The translations under genes and the position numbers were made by a program. 42,886 nucleotides of DNA from positions 1 through 42,886 of the forward strand of contig CAIODZ010000049.1 of assembly GCA_903857265.1 (NCBI GenBank), in the 5' to 3' direction. Under the pieces are notes generated by a model. It had not been told where the DNA came from, did not search any database, and was given only the letters and a program-made list of their open reading frames with translations. This document shows positions 34,061 through 41,571 of the stretch, in pieces. The stretch's first letter is position 1. Each line of letters begins with the position of its first letter. Origin of the DNA: an uncultured Phycisphaerales bacterium. Its GTDB lineage: Bacteria > Planctomycetota > Phycisphaerae > Sedimentisphaerales > Anaerobacaceae.

Positions 34061-35284
34061 TTACTTCTTCTTTTTAGTATTTCTGCGCACCGCGCCCGCA
34101 ACTTGCATCGGCAAACCGAACAGCCGGATAAAACCAATTGCATCGGTCTGGTTGTATTCCGCGCCCATTTTGAAGCTGGCTAAAGCGCCGCTGTACAAGC
34201 TGAACGGGCTTTTCACTCCCGCAGGCGTACACCGGCCTTTGAAAAGTTTCACCCGCACCGTGCCTGTAACATTTTGCTGGGTAACATCGATGAACGCGTC
34301 GAGCGCCTCGCGCAACTGGCAAAACCACTGGCCATAGTAAACCATCTCCGCATACTTCAGCGATACCTGTTGTTTGTAGTGCGCCGTCTCGCGGTCAAGC
34401 GTAAGTGTCTCCAGCGATTTATGAGCCGTCATCAGAATCGTCCCGCCGGGCGTCTCGTATGCCCCGCGTGATTTCATTCCGACTAAACGATTCTCGACCA
34501 AATCAATCTGCCCCACCGCATGCTTGCCGCCGATTTCGTTCAGCGTTTCAAGAAGCTTCACACTGTCAGTCGCCTTGCCGTCTAATTTAACGGGAACGCC
34601 CTGCTCAAAACCAATCTCCACGTAATCCGGCTTATTTGGCGTCTTCGAGACCGGCTCCGACATCACCCACAACTCATCTTTCGGCTCATTCGCCGGGTCT
34701 TCGAGGTCCGCACCTTCGTGGCTGATATGCCAGATATTCCGGTCGCGCGAATATATCTTCTTTTTGCTCTGGTCAATCGGTATCCCGTGTTTATTCGCGT
34801 AATCAACCGCCGCCTCACGACTGGTCAATTTAAAATTCGGGTCTTTCCACGGCGCGATTATTTTCAGCGTCGGGTCAAGAGCCATATACGTCAGCTCGAA
34901 ACGCACTTGGTCATTGCCCTTGCCTGTCGCCCCGTGAGCAACGCCCATCGCCCCTTCCGCGTGAGCAACGTCAACCTGATACTTTGCAATCAGGGGACGC
35001 GCAATACTCGTCCCGAGTAAATATCCATTTTCATAAACCGCCCCGGATTTGAGCAGCCGCCAGAGGTATTCCTCGACAAACTCCTTTCGCAAATCCTTAA
35101 CGATGCATTTCGACGCGCCGCTTGCGAGCGCCTTCTTCTTTATACCCGAAAGCTCATCGCCCTGTCCTAAATCCGCCGCGAACGCGATTGTATCGTAACC
35201 ATACGTCTCTTTCAGCCAGGGCAGAATAACACTCGTATCCAGTCCGCCGCTATACGCTAATACTACCTTTTCTTTCTTCGCCAT
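34061..35284 (-). CDS. argG: Argininosuccinate synthase
   Basis: Condenses citrulline and aspartate with ATP to argininosuccinate. The PP-loop LAYSGGLDTSV lies at the N-terminus; the ATP/citrulline-binding LLGTSIARPLIA and HGATGKGNDQVRFELTY, together with the AGRGTGT-like HAVGQIDLVENRLVGMKSRG block, are in place. 407 residues, the usual length. ATG 35284 is chosen over TTG 35296 because GAGG lies six bases upstream. It has its own strong promoter and is not linked to other arg genes here, but the acetyltransferase at 18672 may supply the first arginine step. The C-terminal Lys-rich end is longer than typical. Confidence 0.97.
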   Translation of the reverse strand: MAKKEKVVLAYSGGLDTSVILPWLKETYGYDTIAFAADLGQGDELSGIKKKALASGASKCIVKDLRKEFVEEYLWRLLKSGAVYENGYLLGTSIARPLIAKYQVDVAHAEGAMGVAHGATGKGNDQVRFELTYMALDPTLKIIAPWKDPNFKLTSREAAVDYANKHGIPIDQSKKKIYSRDRNIWHISHEGADLEDPANEPKDELWVMSEPVSKTPNKPDYVEIGFEQGVPVKLDGKATDSVKLLETLNEIGGKHAVGQIDLVENRLVGMKSRGAYETPGGTILMTAHKSLETLTLDRETAHYKQQVSLKYAEMVYYGQWFCQLREALDAFIDVTQQNVTGTVRVKLFKGRCTPAGVKSPFSLYSGALASFKMGAEYNQTDAIGFIRLFGLPMQVAGAVRRNTKKKK

Positions 35285-35316
35285 TTTCGTCCTCAATCAA
35301 TGTTATCAAAACGGAA

Positions 35317-35345
35317 ATTATACACATTTGGTTATTGAAAGACAA
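35317..35345 (-). promoter_or_regulatory. Promoter of argG
   Basis: TTGTCT (35340-35345), 17-bp spacer, perfect TATAAT (35317-35322) on the minus strand. It gives a leader of about 26 bases before ATG 35284. No obvious ArgR-type operator can be made out. Confidence 0.7.
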
Positions 35346-35358
35346 TGACAGTAACCTT

Positions 35359-35426
35359 TAGCAAAGTTTTATACTTGTTTGAAAACGCCTTCTCGGCATT
35401 GATTTTAAAGATGGGCAACTTTGCTA
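35359..35426. repeat. Nested inverted repeat between the nucleotidyltransferase-like gene and argG
   Basis: A perfect 10-bp outer pair (TAGCAAAGTT at 35359-35368, AACTTTGCTA at 35417-35426) encloses an inner hairpin (AACGCC at 35384-35389 with GGCATT at 35395-35400). On the minus strand the inner hairpin is followed by TTTTC and could end the upstream transcript; the outer arms make a longer structure just before the argG promoter. Confidence 0.55.
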
Positions 35427-35429
35427 GTC

Positions 35430-35744
35430 TTAACCTGCTGCGTAAATCGGCTCAATGGCTTTGAGGATATGCCGTCGGCGGATATAGTTCTCGCTTTTCT
35501 CTACGGCCTGACGTTCCACAAGGTCAACACTCTGACCGAATATCTTCGCCAGTTCATCCTGCATTTTACTCAGTTTGACTGATTCGGGCATATGTTCCTG
35601 CTTAAAACCGACCAGCACGCCGATTCCGCTGTTGGCGCGAAAATCATCGTGCAGAACCGTGCCGAAAAGCGCAAGTTCGCAAACATTGTGCTGCTGGCAA
35701 AACGCTTCTATTCTTTCTTTGTGTATCGCTACATGGCTATTCAT
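35430..35744 (-). CDS. Degenerate nucleotidyltransferase-fold (MNT-like) protein
   Basis: 104-residue protein resembling a minimal nucleotidyltransferase. The helix before the active site and the GS-type turn are recognisable (ELALFGTVLHDDFRANSGIGVLVGF), but where active enzymes have S-D-x-D this has S39-G40-I41-G42, so both metal-binding Asp are missing. It is therefore likely inactive as a nucleotidyltransferase and may serve as a scaffold. Start ATG 35744, with AAGGCGG eight bases upstream and a -10/-35 pair before it, rather than the farther Met codons. No HEPN-type partner is seen next to it. Confidence 0.65.
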   Translation of the reverse strand: MNSHVAIHKERIEAFCQQHNVCELALFGTVLHDDFRANSGIGVLVGFKQEHMPESVKLSKMQDELAKIFGQSVDLVERQAVEKSENYIRRRHILKAIEPIYAAG

Positions 35745-35766
35745 ATTTTTTACCGCCTTCTCCCTC

Positions 35767-35794
35767 ATTATACCACAACCACCCGCCAATACAA
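35767..35794 (-). promoter_or_regulatory. Promoter of the nucleotidyltransferase-like gene
   Basis: TTGTAT (35789-35794), 16-bp spacer, perfect TATAAT (35767-35772). It explains why ATG 35744 is preferred: the upstream in-frame ATGs fall within or before the -10 box. It lies in the gap after aroDE, so the gene need not depend on the aroDE transcript. Confidence 0.6.
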
Positions 35795-35827
35795 TGAGCA
35801 GAAAATGATTTCGCCGCCATGTGCTTT

Positions 35828-37369
35828 TTATGAAAGGGCTTTTCGCATTGTCTCGGTATTTGGTGCAATACCTGTGAATAGCTTGAATTGGGCGGATGCC
35901 TGCTTGAGGAACATATCCACGCCGGAGATTATGTGGCAGCCGGTTTGTTTCGCGTGCTTCAACAGCAATGTCTCAGGCGGAGTATAAACCGTATCGAAAA
36001 CCGCCATATGCTTTTGCAGCAAATTTACATCAACCGGCGACGCATCCACATTCGGATGCATACCGATACTCGTACAGTTGACGATTAGCTTTTCTTTCAG
36101 CTTATGTAAGCTGTCTAATGACGCGTAATCACATTTGAAATCAGATGCCAGATGTTTTGCCCGCTCGACTGTGCGGTTATAGATTTTTATTTTCGCTTCT
36201 GCATCCGCTAACCCCGCAACAATCGCTCTCGCCCCCCCGCCCGCGCCTATTACTGCAACCGGCATCTTCCGCAGCCCGGCTTTATCGATTCTAAGCCCCG
36301 CGATTATCGCGTCAATCGCCGCGACGCAATCGGTATTGTATGCCGACAACTGTGAGCCGTTGATTATGATTGTATTTGCAGCGCCGATTCTTTCAGCGAG
36401 CGGGTCGATAACGCCGCCCTTTTCTTTGACGTAGTTAATAGCGTATTCCTTATGTGGAATCGTAACGCTAAAACCTTTGAAACCAAGCCACGGCCGAGCG
36501 AGAATATTATCCATAAACGCGTTGAATTCCGCCTGCCCGCCCGCAATCAGCAAAGGCACATAAACCTTGTTCAAACTACGCTCCGCAAAGCACGCGTTGT
36601 GGACCGCGGGACTCAACGAATGCGCAATCGGGTCCCCAATCACACCATAAAATTCCGTTTGTGCATCTATCGAATCCCATCGATAAAGGTCTCGCATCTG
36701 CTCAACCGTCGGCTGACCCGGCGCCGTCGCCGTCTTTGCGCCGATGCTTGCAAAACTAACAAGACCGTTAAATTTTTTCGTCAAAATCCTCGTCACAAAC
36801 CCCGGCTCATCCATACAAAACGCAATCATCTCGCCCTTGGCGTCGTGCATCAAATCCAGGATATCGAAACAATCGTTGATATGATGCGCCGAATAAACCA
36901 GCTTGGGTATCGCGCCGGCAACTACGTTGGCAATCTCCCCGTAATGCTTTGTGATGTTCTTGAATTTCGTCTGGAAGTTATGGTCCGACAGAATCAGCCG
37001 AGTCCCTTTCCCCGTCGAAAGCGCAAGCGATATTTTACTGCCGATTGCCACCGACATAAAATTATCATATTCGACATCGATGAAATCCGCCCCCGCCCGA
37101 ACCGCCGCGGTAAGAACGTTAGTTCGCAAATCATTCGTATGACGAAGCGTCCCCCCCTGCTGATAATCCCGGCAGGTAACGATAATCGGCAGTCCCGGCG
37201 CAAGCTGCTTGGCCGCCTCGATAACCTGTAACGCAAGCCCAACGGATAATTGCACGAGATAATCCGTGCGTAATTCGAGAAGCTCCGCGCCAGCTATAAC
37301 CGCGGCCTGTATCTGCTCCTCGGCTTCCTGCAATGTCTTGGCTGCTATCGGAACCGCTAAATATGTCAT
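35828..37369 (-). CDS. aroDE: Bifunctional 3-dehydroquinate dehydratase/shikimate dehydrogenase
   Basis: 513-residue fusion covering two steps of the shikimate pathway. Residues 1-225: type I dehydratase (AroD), a TIM barrel with the conserved His in LILSDHNF and the Schiff-base Lys in GAIPKLVYSAHH. Residues about 240-513: shikimate dehydrogenase (AroE), with GDPIAHSLSPAVHNA, VTIPHK (catalytic Lys), NTDCVAAI (substrate Asp) and the NADP loop VIGAGGGARAI. Fusions of this order occur in plants and various bacteria including Planctomycetota. ATG 37369 has GGGAG six bases upstream, better than the ATG at 37384. It has a good promoter of its own. Confidence 0.95.
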   Translation of the reverse strand: MTYLAVPIAAKTLQEAEEQIQAAVIAGAELLELRTDYLVQLSVGLALQVIEAAKQLAPGLPIIVTCRDYQQGGTLRHTNDLRTNVLTAAVRAGADFIDVEYDNFMSVAIGSKISLALSTGKGTRLILSDHNFQTKFKNITKHYGEIANVVAGAIPKLVYSAHHINDCFDILDLMHDAKGEMIAFCMDEPGFVTRILTKKFNGLVSFASIGAKTATAPGQPTVEQMRDLYRWDSIDAQTEFYGVIGDPIAHSLSPAVHNACFAERSLNKVYVPLLIAGGQAEFNAFMDNILARPWLGFKGFSVTIPHKEYAINYVKEKGGVIDPLAERIGAANTIIINGSQLSAYNTDCVAAIDAIIAGLRIDKAGLRKMPVAVIGAGGGARAIVAGLADAEAKIKIYNRTVERAKHLASDFKCDYASLDSLHKLKEKLIVNCTSIGMHPNVDASPVDVNLLQKHMAVFDTVYTPPETLLLKHAKQTGCHIISGVDMFLKQASAQFKLFTGIAPNTETMRKALS

Positions 37370-37424
37370 AATTGTCTCCCGCATTCAAAAATCGACGAAT
37401 AGCGAAAAAAATCAATTGGGAAAC

Positions 37425-37453
37425 ATATTACGAAATAGAACGTGCAATTTCAA
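37425..37453 (-). promoter_or_regulatory. Promoter of aroDE
   Basis: TTGAAA (37448-37453), exact 17-bp spacer, TAATAT (37425-37430) on the minus strand; leader of about 48 bases. The same gap, 37370-37520, also holds an imperfect GC-rich hairpin (AGGCCC at 37468 with GGGCCT at 37499), probably a terminator for the gene that ends at 37521. Confidence 0.55.
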
Positions 37454-37520
37454 CCAGTTATAGGATTAGGCCCCACGTTTACCCGCCGTCGGTGTGGTGG
37501 GCCTGAGGTGGGGGTCAGTT

Positions 37521-38057
37521 TTACCGGTTAAATCTCGAAGCATGAGGCGGATTTTCTCTGCCGCTTCTGGGCCTCTCCCGCATCGATTTGTGAGATATTT
37601 CAGAAATCTTGAACTGCGGCTTAAATTGCGGCTTAAATTTCGGTTTGAATTCCGGCTGCGAGTCCGGCTGCCGCGGTTGTTGCTGTTGCCGAGTCGCCTG
37701 TTCCTTCGATTCTTTTTCCAGCAGCAATGCCCTCGCACAAACCTGACGTGTCCCTATATTCGAATGCTTAAGACCCTCCACGAGAAGGGCTATACCATTT
37801 TTCTTCATCCTGCCCCGCATCTTGCGAAGACCGTATGCCGCCGCTCCCTTCGTCGCCCGGCAAGCCGTGCCGAATAACGCTTCTTTGAGAATATCGTATC
37901 CATCCTCCTGCATCCACGACAGATTAAATGACGCATGGCGCGCAACAGAAGGATTATCGCAATACACCTTCTCACGAAGCTGCTCAAGCTTGATTATGGC
38001 TGCCTGGTCTTTTTCTCTGCCACTCGGCACTCGTTTTGTCAGTTTCATCGGCCTCAT
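37521..38057 (-). CDS. HEAT-repeat-like hypothetical protein with Lys/Phe/Pro repeats
   Basis: 178-residue protein without a named match that I know. The middle (about 40-110: SVARHASFNLSWMQEDGYDILKEALFG, ATKGAAAYGLRKMRGRMKKNGIALLVEGLKHSN, GTRQVCARALL) looks like two to three HEAT-type helix pairs. The C-terminal third is basic and holds a short repeat, PEFKPKFKPQFKPQFK, then an Arg/Ser-rich end, suggestive of nucleic-acid contact. Start ATG 38057 follows an AAGGGACGGG stretch. It lies between aroDE and the reductase gene on the same strand, with its own candidate promoter. Confidence 0.7.
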   Translation of the reverse strand: MRPMKLTKRVPSGREKDQAAIIKLEQLREKVYCDNPSVARHASFNLSWMQEDGYDILKEALFGTACRATKGAAAYGLRKMRGRMKKNGIALLVEGLKHSNIGTRQVCARALLLEKESKEQATRQQQQPRQPDSQPEFKPKFKPQFKPQFKISEISHKSMRERPRSGRENPPHASRFNR

Positions 38058-38092
38058 AAACCCGTCCCTTTTTCAATCGGCAACTATGCTAT

Positions 38093-38121
38093 ATTTTCTT
38101 GAAAAAGCCCCCTTTTGTCAA
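38093..38121 (-). promoter_or_regulatory. Candidate promoter of the HEAT-like gene
   Basis: TTGACA (38116-38121), 17-bp spacer, GAAAAT (38093-38098), about 36 bases before ATG 38057. The -35 is perfect, the -10 fair. A second TTGACA overlaps the end of the reductase gene. Confidence 0.4.
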
Positions 38122-38185
38122 GTGTCTTTTTACCACACAAGCGTTTTATTGCCAACTTTAAAATAGGCAGGGCGTCGATAATTTG

Positions 38186-39148
38186 TCAAAATTGCCCGCT
38201 TCGCCTCGCCTCGACAAACTTTATTATCGCATAAACCGCACGATTATAAGGAACCTCGACCCCGTATTTGTCCGCCAGTATCAATACCGACCCGGTCAAT
38301 GCTTCGATTTCGGTTTTTCTCCCGGCGGCTATATCCTGCAAAGTCGATGACTTGTGTTTGGCGGTATCTGGAATGAGCTTTTCATAAAAAACCTTCATAA
38401 AATCGTCCGATGTCACCCAGTGCGTCTTAAAACCCGCCGCTCCCATAACAGCGAAAACCTCCCCGGCAATTCGGCTCATCAAGTCCCTGCTGTAAGCATC
38501 TTCAGCCAGCACACCATAAGGAACATCAAGAATTGCGCCGAGAGGATTAAGAGCACAGTTATAAAGCATCTTGGCCCACAGGTCCTTTTCAATATCGCCA
38601 ACAGTTACTGCCTCAATCCCACCTTCAGCAATTGCCTTCGTAATCGGCTCGACGCACTCAAGTCCACAGCCGAAAAGCGAGCCGATATGAATCGCGTCCG
38701 CGTGAACCGTTATCTCAACCTCGTTGGGCCTGCGTCGAGTAAATCCCGTAATCACCCGTGCGCTGTAAACCCGTTCTTTCGGGAAATGCACCAAAAACTT
38801 CTCCGCGTTGCCCCAGCCGTTTTGACAAAGAATAATTTTTGTGTCCTCGTCGAAAATCCCCGGATGCCTCGAAATATCTTCCGCCGATGAGGCGGAATCG
38901 AACGACTTGACGCAAACAAGAATAAAATCGAATTTCGTATCCCTGATTTCATCCAAAGATTGATACGCTGTAAAAGAATCCCGCTCAGCTTTAAAAGAAC
39001 CGAATATGCCCGTCCTGCTCAAGCCCCCCCGCTTCAGCTCGCCAACTGTATCAGGCCTGGCAATAAGACATACCTCGCTGCCTGATTTCAGCAGACAGCT
39101 CGCCAGACCCAAACCCACCGCACCGACTCCATAAATAAGAATTTTCAT
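38186..39148 (-). CDS. panE: 2-dehydropantoate 2-reductase (ketopantoate reductase family)
   Basis: 320-residue NADPH-dependent reductase that makes pantoate for coenzyme A, or a related 2-keto acid reductase. N-terminal nucleotide-binding loop ILIYGVGAVGLGLA; the catalytic Lys lies in DLWAKMLYNCALNPLGAI; and the family's Glu falls in AAGRKTEIEALTGSV. Length and order match PanE/ApbA. The start follows the end of the AT-rich membrane-protein gene by 12 bases with no strong ribosome site. A 64-base copy of this gene's first codons lies at 40052-40115 upstream. Distinguishing true PanE from other members of this family requires more than the motifs. Confidence 0.88.
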   Translation of the reverse strand: MKILIYGVGAVGLGLASCLLKSGSEVCLIARPDTVGELKRGGLSRTGIFGSFKAERDSFTAYQSLDEIRDTKFDFILVCVKSFDSASSAEDISRHPGIFDEDTKIILCQNGWGNAEKFLVHFPKERVYSARVITGFTRRRPNEVEITVHADAIHIGSLFGCGLECVEPITKAIAEGGIEAVTVGDIEKDLWAKMLYNCALNPLGAILDVPYGVLAEDAYSRDLMSRIAGEVFAVMGAAGFKTHWVTSDDFMKVFYEKLIPDTAKHKSSTLQDIAAGRKTEIEALTGSVLILADKYGVEVPYNRAVYAIIKFVEARRSGQF

Positions 39149-39160
39149 TTCTAATACCTG

Positions 39161-40012
39161 TCAAAACCTTGGTTCTGAGTCGAAATACCAATTATCATTC
39201 AATTTACTTTCGTATTTAAAATTGTCTGGCAATTGTGTGCTTTGAGAATAGTAATAAACATAATAATAAACCGGTGAATCCCATCCTCCTAATGTATCAT
39301 GTACTTCGTATCTAACTATATTTGGTTCCGGATAAAATTTAACATCGTCAAACCCTATTCGACGAATTAATGCGCTTGCACGAGCACAAAATTCAAAATC
39401 ATTTTTGTCAACAACCTTCGAATCTGAAGTTTGTTTATTTGGCATGCCATACAACTTAAGAGATCTCACAAAACCTATATCTTCCACTTTAACTGGAATA
39501 TCGAATTTATAATCTTTTGGTATGTTCTGTGAGTTAAAAACCCAGGTACCATCTGCATATCCAATCCCGAAAATAAAACGCTTCCATCTGTTTTGCACCC
39601 AATAAATATGTCGTCGGGATATTAATTCTTCCGATAATGAGGAGAGCTGTTGAACGACGACGGAATTTGATATAAATCGTTCGGGAAACGTTGGCCGTGA
39701 TATTCTCTGAATATCCCTGTTAAGTATTAAATAATGCGAACTCAAACAACCAAAGAAAACAAAAAATAATCCAATGTAAATCAAAGCAATTAAAAAGCGA
39801 TTTGTGACAGCTAATTTTACAAATATAGTAAAAAAGGAAATCATAAAACAAACATAAAATGCAAAAGAGGAAATCCGGAAAGCAATCGCGGCATTAAACA
39901 AAGAACGTTTCTCCATCTCTACACCAATCTTTGTTAATATCACAAAGAAAATGAACAAAAGAATGCAAAGCACGCCCATTTTCACTGCGTTTTTCTTGTT
40001 TTTGAATGGCAT
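39161..40012 (-). CDS. AT-rich hypothetical protein with three N-terminal membrane segments
   Basis: 283-residue protein; I recognise no family. Three hydrophobic segments (about 12-30, 42-65, 73-92) come first, then about 190 mostly hydrophilic residues that include paired aromatic strands (SPVYYYVYYYSQ near the end). Its base composition is markedly richer in A and T than its neighbours. A perfect AGGAGG precedes the ATG by four bases, inside the stop of a truncated reductase fragment. Position and composition suggest recent arrival between the reductase and its promoter. Function unknown. Confidence 0.65.
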   Translation of the reverse strand: MPFKNKKNAVKMGVLCILLFIFFVILTKIGVEMEKRSLFNAAIAFRISSFAFYVCFMISFFTIFVKLAVTNRFLIALIYIGLFFVFFGCLSSHYLILNRDIQRISRPTFPERFISNSVVVQQLSSLSEELISRRHIYWVQNRWKRFIFGIGYADGTWVFNSQNIPKDYKFDIPVKVEDIGFVRSLKLYGMPNKQTSDSKVVDKNDFEFCARASALIRRIGFDDVKFYPEPNIVRYEVHDTLGGWDSPVYYYVYYYSQSTQLPDNFKYESKLNDNWYFDSEPRF

Positions 40013-40013
40013 T

Positions 40014-40115
40014 TTACCTCCTGCCCTTCACGACCATAATCCCAACGTACAATTTTAGCAGACAGCTCGCCAGACCCAAACCCACCGCACCGGCTCCATA
40101 AATCAAAACTCTCAT
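40014..40115 (-). pseudogene. Truncated duplicate of panE 5' end
   Basis: A 33-codon reading frame, MRVLIYGAGAVGLGLASCLLK followed by 12 unrelated codons and a stop. Its first 64 bases (40052-40115) match the start of the intact reductase gene at 39085-39148 with six mismatches, including 36 identical bases in a row. Past codon 21 the similarity ends abruptly. The frame ends within the ribosome site of the AT-rich gene. It is best read as the original 5' end, or a copy of it, left behind by an insertion. It carries a good promoter immediately upstream. Confidence 0.85.
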
Positions 40116-40125
40116 CGTGACAAAC

Positions 40126-40131
40126 ATTATA
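40126..40131 (-). promoter_or_regulatory. -10 box of the panE fragment, 10 bases before its ATG
   Basis: Perfect TATAAT on the minus strand with a weak TTGCTC -35 sixteen bases upstream. The ATG at 40115 begins 10 bases after the -10, so the leader would be only a few bases long. The gap 40116-40240 otherwise holds a decayed TGATGACTGATGATTATG tract and the start of the divergent MFS gene. Confidence 0.5.
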
Positions 40132-40154
40132 AACCCGCACCGATTAAGAGCAAC

Positions 40155-40195
40155 TGCGTATTGACTATTTATTACTGATGACTGATGATTATGAA
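40155..40195. repeat. ATT/TGATGA low-complexity tract upstream of MFS gene
   Basis: TTGACTATTTATTACTGATG and the following TGATTATGAA are of the same style as the tract in the helicase gene at 4740-4792, though shorter and more decayed. It lies between the divergent panE fragment and the MFS gene. Confidence 0.3.
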
Positions 40196-40240
40196 TAAAA
40201 ACTCCCCGGCATAGATTCCGCCGGCGCCGGTAAACATAAA

Positions 40241-41557
40241 GTGGATGAGCTAAAAGGACATAAAGCGATTTTTCGTTCCCTGCGATACAGGAACTATCGC
40301 CTCTTCTTCATGGGCCAGATTCTATCCCTTATTGGCACTTGGACTCAGCAAATCGCCCTGCCCTGGCTGGTATATCGCCTCACCGGCTCGAAGTTCCTCC
40401 TCGGCGTGGTCGGTTTCGCAACCCAGATTCCCGCCTTCCTTCTTGCGCCTGTTGCAGGTGTTATAGCTGACCGCTGGAACCGTTACCGCATCCTCCTCGC
40501 CACACAAACCCTTTCTATGCTCCAGGCCTTGCTTCTGACAATCCTGTTCTTCACAGGACACCTCGGCATCCCGAACATTATTCTTCTCGCCATCTTTCTC
40601 GGCCTCATCAACGCCTTCGATATGCCCACTCGCCAGTCCTTCGTCATTTCCCTGGTGGAAAACAAGAAAGACCTCAGCAATGCCATCGCGATGAATTCTA
40701 TGATGTTCAACAGCGCTCGCCTCATCGGCCCGGCTATTGCTGGTCTAATCATCGCCGCCTCCAATGAAGGCGTATGCTTCGCCATAAACGCCGTTAGCTT
40801 TCTATTTGTCATCGCCTCCCTGCTTATGATGAAAATAACTCCCACGAAAACAAACCTGACCTGGAAGCACGTTCTGTTCGAGTTCAGGGAAGGTTTCGCC
40901 CACGTCTCCGGCTTAACACCCCTGAAATATCTCATGCTCCTGCTCGCGCTTGTGAGCTTGACGGGAATGTCCTACACAGTGCTTATGCCCGTCTTCGCTG
41001 ATAAAATGCTTCACGGCGGCCCAGGCACTTTCGGCCTCCTTATGAGCTTCGCCGGAATTGGCGCTATGACCGGCGCGGCTTACCTCGCCTCCAGAAAAAC
41101 AGTCCGCGGGCTTCTAAAAATCATCCCGCTTGCCAACATCCTGTTCGGCCTGGGCCTCATTACAATCGCATTTTCTAATACCCTCTGGCTCGCTCTGCCC
41201 CTGATGTTCGTAATCGGGCTTGGAATGATGACACAGATGGCCGCAAGCAACACAATCATTCAAACCATCGTCGATGATGACAAACGAGGCCGCATTATGA
41301 GCTTCTACGTTATGGCCTTCATCGGCACCGCCCCCTTCGGCAGCTTGTTGGCAGGAACTTTAGCCGAAAAAATCGGCGTTCCTTACACCCTCGCCATCGG
41401 CGGTTCATTGTGTGTCCTCGGAGCTGCCGTATTCGCCCTCAAAATACCGGACATGAGAAAAAATATTCGCCCAATCTACGTCAAGCTTGGTATCATCCCG
41501 CAAATGTCTTCTGGCATTCAGGCGGCATCCAACCTCACCGCCCCGCCCGAAGATTAA
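40241..41557 (+). CDS. MFS transporter (MFS_3/EntS-like)
   Basis: 438-residue major facilitator with about twelve membrane segments. The opening FRSLRYRNYRLFFMGQILSLIG, the GVIADRWNRYRIL loop between helices 2 and 3, and AFDMPTRQSFV match the MFS_3 group that includes the enterobactin exporter EntS and many putative effluxers. GTG start at 40241 with no clear Shine-Dalgarno. The rhamnulokinase gene follows after 14 bases, so a sugar or sugar-linked substrate is possible, although EntS-like proteins are mainly exporters. Confidence 0.85.
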   Translation: MDELKGHKAIFRSLRYRNYRLFFMGQILSLIGTWTQQIALPWLVYRLTGSKFLLGVVGFATQIPAFLLAPVAGVIADRWNRYRILLATQTLSMLQALLLTILFFTGHLGIPNIILLAIFLGLINAFDMPTRQSFVISLVENKKDLSNAIAMNSMMFNSARLIGPAIAGLIIAASNEGVCFAINAVSFLFVIASLLMMKITPTKTNLTWKHVLFEFREGFAHVSGLTPLKYLMLLLALVSLTGMSYTVLMPVFADKMLHGGPGTFGLLMSFAGIGAMTGAAYLASRKTVRGLLKIIPLANILFGLGLITIAFSNTLWLALPLMFVIGLGMMTQMAASNTIIQTIVDDDKRGRIMSFYVMAFIGTAPFGSLLAGTLAEKIGVPYTLAIGGSLCVLGAAVFALKIPDMRKNIRPIYVKLGIIPQMSSGIQAASNLTAPPED

Positions 41558-41571
41558 CAATACATAAACTT

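Noticed and set aside
35285-35296. TTG 35296 as the argG start, and similarly TTG 2289 (GH26), TTG 24848 (KS) and TTG 14541 (HflK-like)
   Set aside because: Each has a nearby ATG with better Shine-Dalgarno spacing or family alignment, and each TTG lies in or too close to the ribosome site or preceding stop.
36452-37231. Plus-strand frame of 259 codons opposite aroDE
   Set aside because: Shadow of the dehydratase/dehydrogenase reading frame; composition is Arg/Asn-rich nonsense.
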